DNA of 64,000 nucleotides from Catellatospora vulcania (lineage in GTDB: Bacteria; Actinomycetota; Actinomycetes; Mycobacteriales; Micromonosporaceae). The position numbers and the translations under genes were made by a program. Of the stretch, positions 46,858 through 54,655 are shown piece by piece. Location: positions 1 through 64,000 of the forward strand of contig NZ_WARX01000034.1 of NCBI RefSeq assembly GCF_009720385.1, in the 5' to 3' direction. The number at the start of each line of letters is the position of its first letter. The first letter of the stretch is position 1. The notes beneath the pieces are model-generated. The model did not search any database. It was not told the origin of the DNA and saw nothing but the letters and a program-made list of their open reading frames with translations.

Positions 46858-48093
46858 GTGTACGCGGTGATCGATGTGGAGACCACCGGGCTGCGCACGA
46901 CCTGGCACGACCGGATCTGCGAGATCGCGATCGTGCACGTCGACGGGTCCGGCCGGATCACGGGCGACTGGTCCAGCCTGGTCAACCCCGAGCGCGACCT
47001 CGGCCCCCAGCACGTGCACGGCATCACCGCCGCCGAGGCCCGCCGCGCGCCGGTCTTCGCCGACCTGGCCGGGCAGATCGGCCTGCTGCTGCGCGAGCGG
47101 GTGATCGTGGCGCACAACCTCGCCTTCGACGCCGCGTTCCTGGTCGCCGAGTACTCCCGGCTGGGCCTTTCGGCCCCGGTCGGGCGCGAGTACGGCCTGT
47201 GCACGATGAACCTGGCCGCGCAGCTGCTGCCGTCGGCCGGGCGCAGCCTGCGCGACTGCTGCCAGGCGGCGGGCATCCCGCAGCAGCGGGCGCACAGCGC
47301 GCTCGACGACGCCCGCGCGGCCGCCGGGCTGCTGGCGCGTTACCTGCACCGGGTCGGCACGCCGCCGCCCTGGCAGCAGCTGGTGCTCGACGCGTCCACG
47401 CTGACCTGGCCGCCGCTGCCGCCGGCCGAGGCGATGCCGGTGGTGCGCCGCCACCCGCACGAGGCCGAGGAGCACTTCCTCAGCAGGCTGATCGAGCGGC
47501 TGCCCCGGGTGCCGGCCCCGCCGCAGGCCGACGACTACCTGTCGCTGCTGGACCAGGCCCTGCTCGACCGGCACGTCTCCGCGGTGGAGGCCGACGCGCT
47601 GGTGGAGGCCGCGTACGCGCTGGGGCTCACCCGCGCCGACGTGCTCGACCTGCACCGGCTCTACCTGCAGGCGCTCGCGGCGGAGGCCGTCGACGACGGC
47701 CGGGTGACCGAGATCGAGCGCGACGACCTGCACACCGTCGCCGCGCTGCTCGGCCTGGACCGCGCCGACGTGGACCGGGCGCTGGACCCCGACGGCGAAG
47801 ACCCGCACCGCCGCACCACCCGGCCGCTGCCGGCGCCGGCGTTCCGGCTGCTGCCGGGCGACACCGTGGTGTTCACCGGGCAGACCGCCGAGTCCCGGGA
47901 GCTGTGGGAGGAGCGCGCCCGCATCGCCGGGCTGACGGTGGGCCGCACCGTCACCCGCACGACCCGGCTGCTGGTGGCCGCCGATCCCGACACCATGTCC
48001 GGCAAGGCCCGCCAGGCGCGCCGCAACCGCATCCCGATCGTGCACCCGGGCGCTTTCCTGAGCATGCTCGTGGCGCTGCGCGTCGCGGAGTAG
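46858..48093 (+). CDS. DEDDh 3'-5' exonuclease with TerB-like and BRCT domains
   Basis: This protein has 411 residues. The N-terminal exonuclease domain (1 to about 165) has VIDVETTGL with Asp6 and Glu8, VAHNLAFDAAFL with the third acidic residue, and HSALDDARAAAGLL with the catalytic His and last Asp, as in DnaQ/epsilon proteins. A helical TerB-like region follows (about 215-310; LLDRHVSAVEADALVEAAYALGL, AEAVDDGRVTEIERDDLHTVAALLG). A BRCT domain ends the chain (about 325-411; DTVVFTGQT, SGKARQARRNRIPIV). It probably trims DNA ends in repair. GGAGG precedes the GTG at 46858. Confidence 0.9.
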   Translation: MYAVIDVETTGLRTTWHDRICEIAIVHVDGSGRITGDWSSLVNPERDLGPQHVHGITAAEARRAPVFADLAGQIGLLLRERVIVAHNLAFDAAFLVAEYSRLGLSAPVGREYGLCTMNLAAQLLPSAGRSLRDCCQAAGIPQQRAHSALDDARAAAGLLARYLHRVGTPPPWQQLVLDASTLTWPPLPPAEAMPVVRRHPHEAEEHFLSRLIERLPRVPAPPQADDYLSLLDQALLDRHVSAVEADALVEAAYALGLTRADVLDLHRLYLQALAAEAVDDGRVTEIERDDLHTVAALLGLDRADVDRALDPDGEDPHRRTTRPLPAPAFRLLPGDTVVFTGQTAESRELWEERARIAGLTVGRTVTRTTRLLVAADPDTMSGKARQARRNRIPIVHPGAFLSMLVALRVAE

Positions 48094-48200
48094 CCGAACT
48101 GTGTTGATCACCACCCCGTTGCCGCCGTAATTGCGTTGAGCTCGGGTGGGGCGGCCTTGCATGCTGGGGACCAGTTCAAACCAGCTGCAAGGGGCCTGCC

Positions 48201-51200
48201 ATGCGTCTGTTCCGTGACCTGTGGGCCACGTCCCCTCGCCGTACCCTGGCGGTGCTGGTGCTCATCGTGGCCGGGGCGGCTGCGGCCGCGCTGTCCGCGG
48301 CGCTGGCCGGCACCGTGCTGGTGGACCGGTCCACGCTCGCCTTCACCGCGCTGGCCACGGCGCTGACGGTGGTCGTGCTCAGCGACCTCGTGCTCAGCCT
48401 GATCATGGCGCGGCTCACCGCCGACTGGGCCGCCGACGTGCGCCGCCGGCTGTGCCGGGTCGCGTTCGGGCAGAGCCTGCCCGCGCTGGAGGGCACCCCG
48501 GTCGGCGAGCTGCTCGACCGCATCGACGGCGACGTGTACCAGGTGGGCTCGCAGCTGCGCGGCAGCGGGGTGCGCCTGGCCCAGTCCGGCGCGGTGGCCG
48601 TGCTGTCGGTGGTGACGGCGTTCGTGGTGTGGTGGCCGGCCGGTCTGGCCATGCTCGTGCTGTCGGTGGTGCTCGGATTCGGGCTGCGCAAGCCGACCGG
48701 CGCGATCGGCCCGGCCCGCATGCACGAGGAGGAGGCCTGGTCGGACCTGGCCGCCGTGCAGGAGGAGTCGGTGCACGGCCAGGACGACGTGCGCACCAGC
48801 CTGGGCCGGCCGTACGTGCTGCGGCTCTACGCCCAGCGCTCCGCCGAGGTGCTCAGACGGGGCCGGCGGGTGTGGGCGCTGTCGTCGAAGGTCAGCACCA
48901 TCGCCGGCGGCGTGACCAGGGCGGGCATCGCCGTGCTCGTGCTCGGCGGGGTGTGGGCGCTGTCCGCGGGCCACCTCGACGCGGCCCGGCTCACCGGCGC
49001 GTGGCTGCTGGCCCTGGCCTTCGGCGGCACCGTCGAGCAGGTCAGCCGGATGCTGCCGGAGCTGCAGCACGCGCTGGGCGCGTGGGCGCGGGTGCAGCTG
49101 CTGCGCGACACCCCGCAGGAGCCGACCGGCGGCACGGCGCCCGCCACCGGCAACATCGAGGTGCGCGGGCTGACCTTCCACTACTCGACCGACCGCCGCC
49201 GCCCGGCGCTGCGCGAGCTGGATCTGACCTTCGCGCCGGGGCGCTCGTACGCCCTGGTCGGCCGGACCGGTTCGGGCAAGTCGACGCTGGCCAAGGTGCT
49301 GACCAGGGCCGTCGACGTGCCCCGGGGCACCGTGTTCCTGGGCGGGGTGGACCTCAACGACCTGGACGTGGAGTCGCTGCGGCGGTGGGTCGCGATCGTG
49401 CCGCAGCGCACCGAGATCCTGGCCGGCACGCTCGCGGAGAACATCGCGCTGTTCGACCCGGAGCTGATCGGCGCGGCCGGGCAGGCGATGGACGAGCTCG
49501 GCCTGGCCTCATGGGTGGACACGCTGCCCGACGGCCTGGCCACGAAGCTCGGCGAGGGCGGCCAGAAGCTGTCGGCCGGGCAGGAGCAGCTGGTCGCGTT
49601 CGCCCGCATCCTGGTCCGGGACCCGCAGGTGGTGATCCTCGACGAGGCCACCGCTCGGATGGACCCGGTCACCGAGTCACGGGTGCAGCACGCGGCCCAG
49701 CGCCTGCTGAACGGCCGCATCGGCGTGGTCATCGCGCACCGGCTGTCCTCGGTCCGCGACTGCGACGAGGTCGTGGTGCTGGCCGACGGCCGGGTCGTGG
49801 AGGCCGGGCCGCTGTCGGAGTCGGAGCGGTTCGCGCAGTTGCTGGCGACCAGCCACAGCAGCGCGGCCGACGGCGAGCTGGTCCTGGCGACCGCGTACGG
49901 CCTGGAGTCGGCGGCCGAGGGCGCGGCGGGTGACGGACCGCCGGGCGCCGTGGCAGGCCCGGCTCAACCGGCCGGCGGCGGACCCGGGGCGGACCTGATC
50001 GCGCTGCCGAAGGCCGATCCGCCGCCGCTGCCCGCGCCGCAGCGGGTGCGCACCCTGCGCGAGATCTTCCGGCTGACCGTCAACGACTTCCGCTTCGGCC
50101 AGGTCTCGGTCGCGCTGTTCACCGTCATGGTGCTGTTCGGCCTGGACGGCACGGTGCTGCCGTGGCTGTGGGCCGATGTCGTCGACGGCTCCGGCAGCCC
50201 GTGGTGGCCGGCGGTCGGCATCGTCGCCGGGCTCGCCGTCACCACGCCGGCCGGCTACTTCGCGGGCCTGTGGTATCCGGAGTGGTGGGTCCGGCAGATG
50301 CTGCGGATCAACCTGCGCCTGGTGCACGGGCAGACCGGGCCGCGCCGGGTCAGCGCGCACACCCCGGCCGAGGTCGTCGCGCAGGGCGGCGACAACGAGC
50401 GGGTGGTGATGCTCGCCGACAACCTGGTCGACCAGACCATCTGCGTGGTCATGATCGTCGCGATGACGCTGGTGTCCGGCTCGATCGTGCCGGCGCTGTT
50501 CTTCGCAGGCACGATGGTGGTCTCGGCGCTGGCCGCGTCGGTCTTCGCGCCGGTGCTCAAGCGTTCGGCCGCGCACACCGTGGCGGCGCGGGCCGCGTTC
50601 GCCACGTTCCTGGTGTCGTCGCTGTCGTCGGCACGCACGGTCAAGCTGGCCGGGGCGACCCGGCCGGTGCTGGGTCGGCTGGCCGATCTCGACGCCGCCC
50701 GCAGCGAGCGCCAGCGCCAGGAGATCGCCATGCAGGTGTGGGCGCGTTCGACGCCCTCACTGCTGGCGGGTCTGCTGCCGATCGCGGTGTGGGCGCTGTT
50801 CATGGCGGGTGACCTGGGTGCGGGTGCGACCCTGGTCGCGGTGTCGACGCTGGGCTCGGCCCGGTGGTTCGCCTGGACCACGGCCTCGCTGGTCTCGCAG
50901 CTGCCGTCGGCACGGGTGTGGACCAGGCGCACCGTGGCGATGGCCGGGGTCGGCGCGTACTCGGCGGCCGTGCCGGGCGTGGACCTGTCCGCGGGCACCG
51001 CCCCGGGGCCGGTGGCCGCGCCGCGCAACCCGCTGCACCGGCTGGAGCTGTCCAAGTTCGGGGCGGTGCACGAGGACGGCACGGTCGGCGTACGCGGCAT
51101 CGACCTCACCGTCGAGCGCGGCGACCTGGTGCTGGTGCTGGGCCCGGTCGGATCGGGCAAGTCGTCGCTGCTGCGGGCCCTGGCCGGGATCGTGCACCAC

Positions 51201-51716
51201 GACGGCGCGCTGCTGTGGAACGGCGACCGGGTCGTCGAGCCGGAGCTGTTCCTGCGCCCGAACCAGGTCGGGTACGTGGGCCAGCTGCCGCGGGTGCTGT
51301 CGGGCACGGTCGGCGACAACATCCGGCTCGGCCACGACGTCGACGCGGCCCAGGCGGTGGCGACGGCGCAGCTGGAACACGACCTGGCCGCGGCGGGCAG
51401 CGGCATGGAGCTGCTCATCGGGCACAAGGGCACCCGGTTGTCCGGCGGTCAGCTGCAGCGGCTGGCGCTGGCCCGCGCGCTGGCGCCGGGCACCGAGCTG
51501 CTGATCGCCGACGACGTGTCGTCCGCCCTGGACGTGACCACGGAGCTGGCGCTGTGGCAGGCGCTGCGGGCGCACGGGCTGACCGTGGTCGGCTCGACGT
51601 CCAAGCGGGCGGCGCTGGTGCAGGCCGACCACGTCGTCGTGCTGATCAACGGCGAGGCGGCCGCGCAGGGCTCGTGGGACGAGCTGGAGGCGGGCTGGGG
51701 TCACCTGGCCGGTTGA
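48201..51716 (+). CDS. Single-chain double ABC exporter (TMD-NBD-TMD-NBD) with one degenerate ATP site
   Basis: This 1171-residue protein fuses two half-exporters. TMD1 (about 15-290) and NBD1 (about 315-555: Walker A GRTGSGKST near 353, signature LSAGQ near 457, Walker B VVILDEAT near 477, switch His in IAHRLSS) are followed by a Pro/Ala-rich linker, TMD2 (about 625-900) and NBD2 (about 945-1165: Walker A GPVGSGKSS near 981, LSGGQ near 1080, Walker B LLIADDVSS near 1102). In NBD2 the catalytic Glu is Asp and the switch His is absent (GSTSKRAAL). Pairing NBD1 catalytic residues with LSGGQ of NBD2 gives one active site; the other is degenerate. The substrate is unknown. Confidence 0.9.
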   Translation: MRLFRDLWATSPRRTLAVLVLIVAGAAAAALSAALAGTVLVDRSTLAFTALATALTVVVLSDLVLSLIMARLTADWAADVRRRLCRVAFGQSLPALEGTPVGELLDRIDGDVYQVGSQLRGSGVRLAQSGAVAVLSVVTAFVVWWPAGLAMLVLSVVLGFGLRKPTGAIGPARMHEEEAWSDLAAVQEESVHGQDDVRTSLGRPYVLRLYAQRSAEVLRRGRRVWALSSKVSTIAGGVTRAGIAVLVLGGVWALSAGHLDAARLTGAWLLALAFGGTVEQVSRMLPELQHALGAWARVQLLRDTPQEPTGGTAPATGNIEVRGLTFHYSTDRRRPALRELDLTFAPGRSYALVGRTGSGKSTLAKVLTRAVDVPRGTVFLGGVDLNDLDVESLRRWVAIVPQRTEILAGTLAENIALFDPELIGAAGQAMDELGLASWVDTLPDGLATKLGEGGQKLSAGQEQLVAFARILVRDPQVVILDEATARMDPVTESRVQHAAQRLLNGRIGVVIAHRLSSVRDCDEVVVLADGRVVEAGPLSESERFAQLLATSHSSAADGELVLATAYGLESAAEGAAGDGPPGAVAGPAQPAGGGPGADLIALPKADPPPLPAPQRVRTLREIFRLTVNDFRFGQVSVALFTVMVLFGLDGTVLPWLWADVVDGSGSPWWPAVGIVAGLAVTTPAGYFAGLWYPEWWVRQMLRINLRLVHGQTGPRRVSAHTPAEVVAQGGDNERVVMLADNLVDQTICVVMIVAMTLVSGSIVPALFFAGTMVVSALAASVFAPVLKRSAAHTVAARAAFATFLVSSLSSARTVKLAGATRPVLGRLADLDAARSERQRQEIAMQVWARSTPSLLAGLLPIAVWALFMAGDLGAGATLVAVSTLGSARWFAWTTASLVSQLPSARVWTRRTVAMAGVGAYSAAVPGVDLSAGTAPGPVAAPRNPLHRLELSKFGAVHEDGTVGVRGIDLTVERGDLVLVLGPVGSGKSSLLRALAGIVHHDGALLWNGDRVVEPELFLRPNQVGYVGQLPRVLSGTVGDNIRLGHDVDAAQAVATAQLEHDLAAAGSGMELLIGHKGTRLSGGQLQRLALARALAPGTELLIADDVSSALDVTTELALWQALRAHGLTVVGSTSKRAALVQADHVVVLINGEAAAQGSWDELEAGWGHLAG

Positions 51717-51730
51717 GCGCGCAACGTGGG

Positions 51731-51758
51731 AAGCCCCGGCTGGGAACGGCCGGGGCTT
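51731..51758 (+). terminator. Terminator of the double ABC exporter
   Basis: AAGCCCCGGC and GCCGGGGCTT (10-base perfect arms, 51731-51740 and 51749-51758) enclose 8 bases and are followed by TTCC. It lies 14 bases after the stop. Confidence 0.7.
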
Positions 51759-51783
51759 TCCGTATGTCCTGGCACGTGCCAAC

Positions 51784-51812
51784 TTGAACGCAATCTCAGT
51801 TAAGCGTATTTA
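51784..51812 (+). promoter_or_regulatory. Promoter of the AA10 LPMO gene
   Basis: TTGAAC (51784-51789) and TATTTA (51807-51812) are separated by 17 bases, a good housekeeping match. The AT-rich surroundings contrast with flanking DNA. Confidence 0.55.
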
Positions 51813-51825
51813 CAGTTAGGACTGT
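51812..51825 (+). promoter_or_regulatory. Operator-like palindrome ACAGT-TAGG-ACTGT before the LPMO gene
   Basis: Five-base inverted arms lie directly after the -10 box, and CAGTTAAG in the spacer (51797-51804) partly repeats CAGTTAGG. The GTTAGGA core matches the sites in front of the cellulase and sugar importer. Confidence 0.45.
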
Positions 51826-51925
51826 TTAATTTATGTTTTCGTGAACGAGTGTCGATGTCTCCTCTCACGACACCGGCACTCGCCCCACCCGGTCCGTCCA
51901 TCCCGCACAGAAGCGAGGAGGAGAC

Positions 51926-52663
51926 ATGAGAAAACGGATCGTTCTACCCGTCCTGTCCATCTTCACCATCCTGGTGTCCGGCATGATCGCCACCCCGGCG
52001 AGCGCGCACGGGTACATCTCGTCCCCGCCCAGCCGGCAGGCCAACTGCGCCCAGGGCCGGGTCACCGGCTGCGGTGACATCGTCTACGAGCCGCAGAGCG
52101 TCGAGGCCCCCAAGGGCTCGCTGCAGTGCAACGGCGGCGGCAGCAGGTTCGCGGTGCTCAACGACAACAGCAAGAACTGGCCCGCGGCCTCGGTCGGCAA
52201 CAACGTCACGTTCAACTGGGTGCTCACCGCCCGGCACCGCACCAGCACCTGGGAGTACTTCGTCGGGAGCACCCGCATCGGGGTGGTCAACGACAACGGC
52301 GCCCAGCCCGGTGCGACGGTCTCGCACAACATCAGCCTCGGCGGGCGCACCGGCCGGATCCTCGTGCTGGCCCGGTGGAACGTCTACGACACCGCGATGG
52401 CGTTCTACTCCTGCGTGGACCTCCAGGTCGGTGGCGGCGGCGGCAACCCGACGCCGCCTCCGACGTCGCCCTCGCCGAACCCGCCGCAGTCGCCGCCCCC
52501 GGCCAGCCCGCCGCCCGCCGGCGGCACCTGGGCCGCGGGCACCGCGTACGCCGTCGGCGCGACGGTGACCTACGGCGGGCTCAGCTACCGCTGCCTGCAG
52601 GCGCACACCGCGCTCGCCGGCTGGGAGCCGCCCAACGTGCCTGCCCTGTGGCAGCGCATCTGA
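51926..52663 (+). CDS. AA10 lytic polysaccharide monooxygenase with CBM5/12
   Basis: This exported copper enzyme has 245 residues and cleaves chitin or cellulose oxidatively. Signal cleavage after ASA exposes His28 as the N-terminal residue of the mature protein (HGYISSPPSRQ); His104 in TARHRTSTWEYF completes the copper histidine brace. The LPMO core ends near residue 172 with four cysteines. A Pro/Ser linker leads to a C-terminal CBM5/12 of about 45 residues (WAAGTAYAVGATVTYGGLSYRCLQAHTA, WEPPNVPALWQ), the type that binds chitin. AGGAGGAG precedes the ATG. Chitin is the likelier substrate, judged from the CBM. The promoter and operator are described separately. Confidence 0.95.
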   Translation: MRKRIVLPVLSIFTILVSGMIATPASAHGYISSPPSRQANCAQGRVTGCGDIVYEPQSVEAPKGSLQCNGGGSRFAVLNDNSKNWPAASVGNNVTFNWVLTARHRTSTWEYFVGSTRIGVVNDNGAQPGATVSHNISLGGRTGRILVLARWNVYDTAMAFYSCVDLQVGGGGGNPTPPPTSPSPNPPQSPPPASPPPAGGTWAAGTAYAVGATVTYGGLSYRCLQAHTALAGWEPPNVPALWQRI

Positions 52664-52675
52664 GTCCCACCTGAC

Positions 52676-52707
52676 CCGGTCCGCGGCTCACCCGAGCCGC
52701 GGACCGG
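52676..52707 (+). terminator. Hairpin after the LPMO gene
   Basis: Perfect 14-base arms (52676-52689 and 52694-52707) with a 4-base loop lie 12 bases past the stop. Some read-through to the DUF305 gene 93 bases downstream is possible. Confidence 0.7.
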
Positions 52708-52756
52708 CCCCCGGACCACCGCCGCCCCGGTGCCCGCCATGAGGAGCCACCCGCAC

Positions 52757-53353
52757 ATGAAGCGCTTCGTCCTGCTCGCCGTCGCCCTGGTGACCCTGGC
52801 CGCCTGCGACGCGCCGCCCGGCGTCACCGCCCGCCCGTCGTTCGCGCCGCCGTCCGGGTCGCCGCCGCCGGCGCTGTCGGAGTCCGGCGGGCACAACGAC
52901 ACCGACGTGATGTTCCTGCAGATGATGGCCGCGCAGTACGGTCCCGCCGCCGAGCTGCTGAGGCTCGCCGCCGCCCGCACCGAGAACACCCAGGTGCGCA
53001 CCCTTGCCGCGGCGATGGACGTGACCCAGGCCGACGAGCTGACCGCGGTGCAGGGCTGGCTGAAGGGCTGGTCGCAATCGCTGACCCCGGCCGCCGACCC
53101 GAGCCTGCACGCCGGACACGGCGGGCTGCCCGCGACCGGGCCGGACGAGATCAAGGCGCTGCGCGACGCCTCCGCCGCCGACTTCGACAAGGTCTTCCTC
53201 AACCTGCTGATCGGTCACCAGCACCAGGCCGTCGAGTATGCCCGGATGGAGCTGACGTCCGGCGTCAATCCGCAGGTGCTGGAGTTCGCCACCCGCGTCG
53301 ACCAGTCCCGCACCGCTCAGGTGACCATGATGCTCGGCCTGGTGTCCGGCTGA
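52757..53353 (+). CDS. DUF305 lipoprotein
   Basis: This exported lipoprotein has 198 residues. The lipobox LAAC sets Cys17. After a Pro/Ser linker comes a four-helix DUF305/ferritin-like domain: HNDTDVMFLQMMAAQYGPAAELLRLA, then FLNLLIGHQHQAVEYARMEL, with His and Met residues placed to bind metal. Members of the family have been linked to copper binding and tolerance. The gene follows a copper-dependent LPMO by 93 bases, so copper supply or protection at the cell surface is a fair guess. GAGGAG precedes the ATG at 52757. It converges with the phosphatase gene, 4 bases apart. Confidence 0.85.
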   Translation: MKRFVLLAVALVTLAACDAPPGVTARPSFAPPSGSPPPALSESGGHNDTDVMFLQMMAAQYGPAAELLRLAAARTENTQVRTLAAAMDVTQADELTAVQGWLKGWSQSLTPAADPSLHAGHGGLPATGPDEIKALRDASAADFDKVFLNLLIGHQHQAVEYARMELTSGVNPQVLEFATRVDQSRTAQVTMMLGLVSG

Positions 53354-53357
53354 CCGG

Positions 53358-54563
53358 TCAGGGCAGCACCCGGCGGGCCGCCTCGGCCGACCACTCGACC
53401 AGCATCAGTGTCGCGTCGTCGCGCGGCGGCCCGTCCCGGAACGCGGCGACCCGGTGCGCGAGCCCGCGCAGCGTCTCCGGAGCCGGCAGCTTCGCCTGCG
53501 CCGCCTGCTCGGTGAGGTCGGCGAGCCGCTGTACGCCGAACATCTCACCCCACTTGTCGCTCGCCTCCACGATGCCGTCGGTGTACAGCAGCAGCCGGTC
53601 CCCCGGCTCCAGAATCTCCTCGGCGACCTCGATCGCCGCATCGTCCAGGCCGAACGGCAGCCGCTGGCCGCCGGTCAGCTCCCGGACCGCCCGGCCGCGC
53701 CGTAGCAGCAGCGGGGCGGGGTGGCCCGCGCTGATGTAGCGCAGCCGCCCAGTGCCGGTGTGCAGCTCGCACAGCAGCCCGGTGACGTAGGCGTCGTCGA
53801 ACTGGTCCCGCAGCGCGTCCTCGACTGCCCGCGCGATCGCGTACAGGCCGCCATCGGCACGCCGGGCCGCGCGGATCGCGGCCAGCGCGGTCACCGTCAT
53901 GACCGCCGCGCCCAGTCCGCGGCCCATCCCGTCGAGTACGCAGAACCAGGCGATCTCGTCGTCGAGCGCGTAGTCGAACGCGTCGCCGCCGATGTCGTAG
54001 TGCGGTTCCAGCACCGCGCTGAGCACGAGCCGGTCGGAGGTGAACGTCATCGGCGGCAGCGTCGACAGCAGCAGCTCGCCCGCCACCGTCATGGGCCTGG
54101 TCCGCCGGACCTGCTGCAGCGAGTCGCCGTAGGGCATCTTCACCGCCAGCAGGTGCCCGACCAGGCCCACGTAACTCTCGCACCAGTCCTGCAGCGCCTC
54201 GATGTCGCAGTCGTCACGGCGCAGCACGATCTCCACCACGCCCAGGCGCTCGGTGCCGTCCACCAGCGGCACCCACAGCCGGCCGCCCACCCCGCCGCCG
54301 ACCCGCTGCGTGTCCACGGTGGTGAAGGCACGCCCGGCGACGGTGCCCTCCACGCCCAGCGGGCCGACCGGCTGCTTGCCGTGCTCGGCCAGCGGATGCA
54401 GGTGACGCTGCTCCTCGTCGACCAGGTAGCAGGTGGTCTCCATGCCGAGCGGACGCAGCGCCGCGCTGACACACTCGGCCACCTGGTCGTCCTGCGCCTG
54501 CTGGGTCAGGTGCAGCAGGTCGAGCAGCGCCGCGTGCCACGGGTCGTACGTCACCTGGGTCAT
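53358..54563 (-). CDS. GAF-like sensor PP2C (SpoIIE/RsbU-type) serine phosphatase
   Basis: This cytoplasmic protein has 401 residues. The N-terminal part (about 10-160) is GAF-like (CYLVDEEQRHLHPLAEHG, GRLWVPLVDGTERLGVVEIVL). The C-terminal half is a PP2C phosphatase of the SpoIIE class: ILLSTLPP-like LLLSTLPPMTF, YDIGGDAFDYAL with the first metal Asp, CVLDGMGRGLGAAV with the second, AGHPAPLLLRRG, LLLYTDGIVEA and DDATLMLVEW. Such enzymes dephosphorylate anti-sigma-antagonist proteins or act in actinomycete stress switches. The ATG at 54563 has GAGGTG upstream. No anti-sigma or STAS gene lies beside it. Confidence 0.9.
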   Translation of the reverse strand: MTQVTYDPWHAALLDLLHLTQQAQDDQVAECVSAALRPLGMETTCYLVDEEQRHLHPLAEHGKQPVGPLGVEGTVAGRAFTTVDTQRVGGGVGGRLWVPLVDGTERLGVVEIVLRRDDCDIEALQDWCESYVGLVGHLLAVKMPYGDSLQQVRRTRPMTVAGELLLSTLPPMTFTSDRLVLSAVLEPHYDIGGDAFDYALDDEIAWFCVLDGMGRGLGAAVMTVTALAAIRAARRADGGLYAIARAVEDALRDQFDDAYVTGLLCELHTGTGRLRYISAGHPAPLLLRRGRAVRELTGGQRLPFGLDDAAIEVAEEILEPGDRLLLYTDGIVEASDKWGEMFGVQRLADLTEQAAQAKLPAPETLRGLAHRVAAFRDGPPRDDATLMLVEWSAEAARRVLP

Positions 54564-54655
54564 CCGAGCACCTCGCCGTCCCGTCACGTGCACGGCCGGC
54601 GTCGAACAACCTCGCTCCCCCGTGCATTCCCTGACGTTCCCGGGCGGCCACCTGC

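Noticed and set aside
46633-48162. 509-codon frame antisense to the exonuclease gene
   Set aside because: The exonuclease frame has catalytic DEDDh motifs and a BRCT domain. The opposite frame has none.
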